This document shows positions 61,429 through 64,000 of a DNA stretch of 64,000 bases, piece by piece (within the stretch, counting starts at the first letter, position 1; the number at the start of each line of letters is the position of its first letter). The position numbers and the translations under genes are program-made. The notes under the pieces are model-generated. The model was not told the origin of the DNA and ran no database searches. It saw only the letters and a list, made by a program, of their open reading frames with translations. Source of the DNA: Marmoricola endophyticus (lineage in GTDB: Bacteria; Actinomycetota; Actinomycetes; Propionibacteriales; Nocardioidaceae); NCBI RefSeq assembly GCF_014644415.1, contig NZ_BMKQ01000001.1, forward strand, positions 1,168,861 through 1,232,860. Reading direction: 5' to 3'.

Positions 61429-63650
61429 TGAGCGACCACCTGGCCCTGCTGACGATGGTCGCGGAGGGCCGCCACGGCTCCCCGCACGACGTGCTCGGCG
61501 CGCACCCCGACGACGGGCACGTCGTGGTCCGCGCGCTCCGGCCGCTGGCCGCGTCGGTCACCGTCGTCGCCGACGGGGTGCGGACGCCGATGACCCACGT
61601 GACCGACGGGGTGTGGGAGGCGGTCCTGGACGTGACGGACGTGCCCGACTACCGCCTCGAGACGACGTACGACGACGGCTCCCCGCAGCTCGCCGACGAC
61701 CCCTACCGCTTCTGGCCGACCCTCGGCGAGACCGACCTGCACCTGATCAACGAGGGCCGCCACGAGGAGCTGTGGCGAGTGCTCGGTGCGCACGTGCGGC
61801 ACTACGACGGCGACCCCGAGGAGATCGTCGGCACCTCCTTCGCGGTGTGGGCGCCGAAGGCGCTGGGCGTCCGGGTGAAGGGCGACTTCACCGGCTGGGA
61901 CGGGCGGCTGCACCCGATGCGGCAGCTCGGCACGTCCGGCGTCTGGGAGCTGTTCGTGCCCGGGGTGCGCGGCGGGGCCACGTACAAGTACGAGATCCTC
62001 GGCGCCGACGAGCGCTGGCGGGACAAGGCCGACCCGATGGCCAGCGCCACCCAGGTGCCACCGGAGACCGCCTCACGGGTCTTCGAGTCGACCTACGACT
62101 GGGACGACGCGGCCTGGCTGGAGAAGCGCGACGCCCGCTCGGCCGTCCGCTCGCCGATGTCCGTCTACGAGGTGCACCTCGGCTCGTGGCGCAGGCGGCC
62201 CGACGGCTCGACGTACTCCTACGCCGAGCTGGGCGGGATGCTCGCCGACTACTGCACGGCGATGGGCTTCACCCACGTCGAGCTGATGCCGGTGATGGAG
62301 CACCCGTTCGGCGGGTCGTGGGGCTACCAGGTGACGTCGTACTACGCGCCGACCTCACGCTTCGGCGACCCCGACGGCTTCCGCGCCCTGGTCGACACGC
62401 TGCACCAGCGAGACATCGGCGTGATCCTCGACTGGGTCCCGGGGCACTTCCCGAAGGACGAGTTCGCACTCGCGCGGTTCGACGGCGGACCGCTCTACGA
62501 GCACCCCGACCCGCGGCGCGGCGACCAGCCGGACTGGGGCACCCACGTCTTCGACTTCGGCCGCAACGAGGTGCGCAACTTCCTCGTCGCCAACGCGCTG
62601 TACTGGGTGGAGGAGTTCCACGCCGACGGCATCCGCGTCGACGCGGTGGCCTCGATGCTCTACCTCGACTACTCGCGCGAGGACGGCGAGTGGCTGCCCA
62701 ACCAGTACGGCGGGCGCGAGCACCTCGAGGCGATGGCCCTGCTGCAGGAGACGAACGCCGTCGTCTACCGCCACCACCCCGGCATCGTGACCGTCGCCGA
62801 GGAGTCGACGTCGTGGCCGGGGGTCACCCGGCCGACGTCGGAGGGCGGCCTGGGCTTCGGCTTCAAGTGGAACATGGGCTGGATGCACGACTCGCTGCAG
62901 TACATCGAGCGCGAGTCGGTGCACCGCCCCTGGCACGCCGGCGAGATCACGTTCTCGATGGCGTACGCGTACTCGGAGAACTACGTCCTGCCGATCAGCC
63001 ACGACGAGGTCGTCCACGGCAAGGGCTCGCTGCTGCGCAAGATGCCCGGCGACCGCTGGAAGCAGCTGGCGAACCTGCGGGCGTACCTCGCCTTCATGTG
63101 GTCCCACCCCGGCAAGCAGCTGCTGTTCATGGGCTCGGAGTTCGCCCAGGAGTCGGAGTGGGCGGAGTCGCGCGAGCTGGACTGGTGGCTGCTCGAGCAC
63201 TCCGAGCACGCCTCGGTGCAGCGGCTCGTACGCGACCTGAACGTCGTCTACACCGAGCACCCCGCGCTGTGGTCGGCCGACCAGGACCACGACGGCTTCA
63301 CCTGGCTCGACGGTGACGCCGGCGACAACCTGCTGGCGTTCGTGCGACGGCCCGACCCCGACCACTCCGCGGCGGGCCCGCTGGTCTGCGTGGTCAACTT
63401 CGGCGACGCCCCGGTCCACGACTACCGCGTCGGGCTTCCCTCCGCCGGGGACTGGGCCGAGCTGATCAACACCGACCAGCACGCCTACGCCGGCTCCGGT
63501 GTCGTCAACGGGACTGTCACCGGCACCGGCGACGCCTGGCAGGGGCAGCCGGACTCGGCCGTCCTCACCGTCCCGCCGCTGGGCATGGTGTGGCTCGCTC
63601 CCGAGCCGGCGACGTCGTCGGGCGGTACGTCGGCCCGCCACCGCGCCTAG
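61428..63650 (+). CDS. glgB: 1,4-alpha-glucan branching enzyme
   Basis: 740 residues, GH13_9 with two N-terminal CBM48-like domains. GRHGSPHDVLGAHPDDGHVVVRALRP begins the first, FAVWAPKALGVRVKGDFTGWDG the second. In the catalytic barrel HVELMPVMEHPFGGSWGYQVTSYYAPTSRFG, ILDWVPGHFPKDE, DGIRVDAVASMLYLDYSR (nucleophile), VAEESTSWPGVTRP (acid) and LPISHDEVVHGKGSL are the GlgB motifs. It adds alpha-1,6 branches to the GlgE product. The GTG start shares one base with the maltokinase TAG stop (TAGTG). Confidence 0.96.
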   Translation: MSDHLALLTMVAEGRHGSPHDVLGAHPDDGHVVVRALRPLAASVTVVADGVRTPMTHVTDGVWEAVLDVTDVPDYRLETTYDDGSPQLADDPYRFWPTLGETDLHLINEGRHEELWRVLGAHVRHYDGDPEEIVGTSFAVWAPKALGVRVKGDFTGWDGRLHPMRQLGTSGVWELFVPGVRGGATYKYEILGADERWRDKADPMASATQVPPETASRVFESTYDWDDAAWLEKRDARSAVRSPMSVYEVHLGSWRRRPDGSTYSYAELGGMLADYCTAMGFTHVELMPVMEHPFGGSWGYQVTSYYAPTSRFGDPDGFRALVDTLHQRDIGVILDWVPGHFPKDEFALARFDGGPLYEHPDPRRGDQPDWGTHVFDFGRNEVRNFLVANALYWVEEFHADGIRVDAVASMLYLDYSREDGEWLPNQYGGREHLEAMALLQETNAVVYRHHPGIVTVAEESTSWPGVTRPTSEGGLGFGFKWNMGWMHDSLQYIERESVHRPWHAGEITFSMAYAYSENYVLPISHDEVVHGKGSLLRKMPGDRWKQLANLRAYLAFMWSHPGKQLLFMGSEFAQESEWAESRELDWWLLEHSEHASVQRLVRDLNVVYTEHPALWSADQDHDGFTWLDGDAGDNLLAFVRRPDPDHSAAGPLVCVVNFGDAPVHDYRVGLPSAGDWAELINTDQHAYAGSGVVNGTVTGTGDAWQGQPDSAVLTVPPLGMVWLAPEPATSSGGTSARHRA

Positions 63651-63658
63651 GCGCCGGA

Positions 63659-63817
63659 GGTCTCGACGTCCTCCCCTTCGACAGACTCAGGACGCCGCCT
63701 CGCTGGCACAGGTGGTCGAGCAGCGAGCGCCAGCGAGCGCGTCGAGACCCGGCGAGCAGGGAGCACCGGCGCGATGTCCTGAGCCTGTCGAAGGGGAGCG
63801 CGTCGAGACCCGGCGAG
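63659..63817. repeat. Composite intergenic repeat element with long inverted arms
   Basis: Two 21-base inverted arms (63673-63693 and 63776-63796) match at 20 of 21 positions; each holds the CCTTCGACAG...CTCAGG palindrome half. Between and after them are two identical 22-base direct copies (63735-63756 and 63796-63817) containing GCGTCGAGACCCGGCGAG, and a 10-base doublet CAGCGAGCGC at 63721-63740. I recall similar CTTCGACAGGCTCAGG and GTCGAGCAGCGAGCG elements scattered in Nocardioides and Microbacterium genomes. It fills the gap after glgB. Confidence 0.8.
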
Positions 63818-63835
63818 GTCCCGGCCGGCGGTGAC

Positions 63836-63841
63836 TAGGGT
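63836..63841 (+). promoter_or_regulatory. -10 box of the last gene (leaderless type)
   Basis: TAGGGT ends seven bases before GTG 63849, with no ribosome site. Confidence 0.5.
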
Positions 63842-63848
63842 GGCTCCC

Positions 63849-64000
63849 GTGCCTGTCCCGGACGAGTCCCCCGCCCTGACGACGGTCGGCGAGGGCGTCG
63901 CGCGGGTCTCCTGGCCGGCGCCCGACGGCGACGACTGGTGGCCGAGCGTGGAGGCCGTCCGGGCCGTGGTCGACGAGGGTCTCCTCGACCACCACCGCGT
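63849..64000 (+). CDS. Start of an unidentified gene (3' end outside window)
   Basis: About 50 residues are visible from a GTG start: PVPDESPALTTVGEGVARVS, then WPAPDGDDWW and EAVRAVVDEGLLDHHR. There is no signal peptide and no motif I can name. The TANNNT box seven bases upstream supports the start. Too short to assign. Confidence 0.45.
   Translation, partial: MPVPDESPALTTVGEGVARVSWPAPDGDDWWPSVEAVRAVVDEGLLDHHR

Overview
The window is very GC-rich actinobacterial chromosome. Start codons are often GTG, neighbouring genes overlap by GTGA or ATGA, and lipoprotein signals are common. Several markers (GatCAB, NAD-dependent LigA, the GlgE-TreS-maltokinase-GlgB route) fit Actinobacteria. The order etfB-etfA-iscS-mnmA-(MetE-like)-...-ligA-...-gatCAB-...-ilvBNC, all on the minus strand, is the order I recall around ilvC to fixA in Mycobacterium, with other genes inserted. 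I infer Nocardioides or a close relative. This is a core-type region: I see no prophage, insertion sequence, CRISPR array, tRNA or rRNA, and no gene-free stretch over 300 bases.

Layout. 1-6.2 kb: the end of a MocR-type regulator, a frameshifted phosphotransferase-like gene, the thiamin salvage operon thiM-thiE-thiD-tenA behind a TPP riboswitch, and small enzyme genes. 6.2-13.7 kb: a 52-bp tandem hairpin array, then ilvBNC with a leader peptide and attenuator, a lipoprotein, an acetyltransferase and ilvD. 13.7-17.4 kb: a hydrolase, a decapeptide-repeat protein, a PQQ-type sugar dehydrogenase and a NYN-domain protein. 17.4-31 kb: gatCAB, transporters, a FecCD-type uptake operon with a methyltransferase, and ligA. 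31-41 kb: a frameshifted DUF559 gene, a TetR/efflux pair, NfeD/flotillin, and an OpuC-like compatible-solute ABC operon whose binding protein has its two lobes in swapped order. 41-48 kb: MetE-like, mnmA, iscS, two endonuclease/exonuclease/phosphatase paralogues, and etfAB. 48-56 kb: glgX and a quinate/shikimate catabolic cluster with its own TetR regulator. 56-63.7 kb: the glgE-treS-mak-glgB operon. 63.7 kb to the end: a repetitive intergenic element and the start of one more gene.

How the genes work together. The ilv genes supply valine, isoleucine and leucine precursors under attenuation. The thi operon salvages thiamin pyrimidine and thiazole. TreS, maltokinase, GlgE and GlgB turn trehalose into branched alpha-glucan, and GlgX debranches it. 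ShiA-like transporter, quinate/shikimate dehydrogenase, AroQ and the dehydroshikimate dehydratase form a route to protocatechuate. IscS supplies sulfur to MnmA for tRNA 2-thiouridine.

A recurring regulatory feature is a TANNNT hexamer 6-8 nt upstream of the start codon with no Shine-Dalgarno sequence. It occurs before at least a dozen genes and suggests many leaderless mRNAs.
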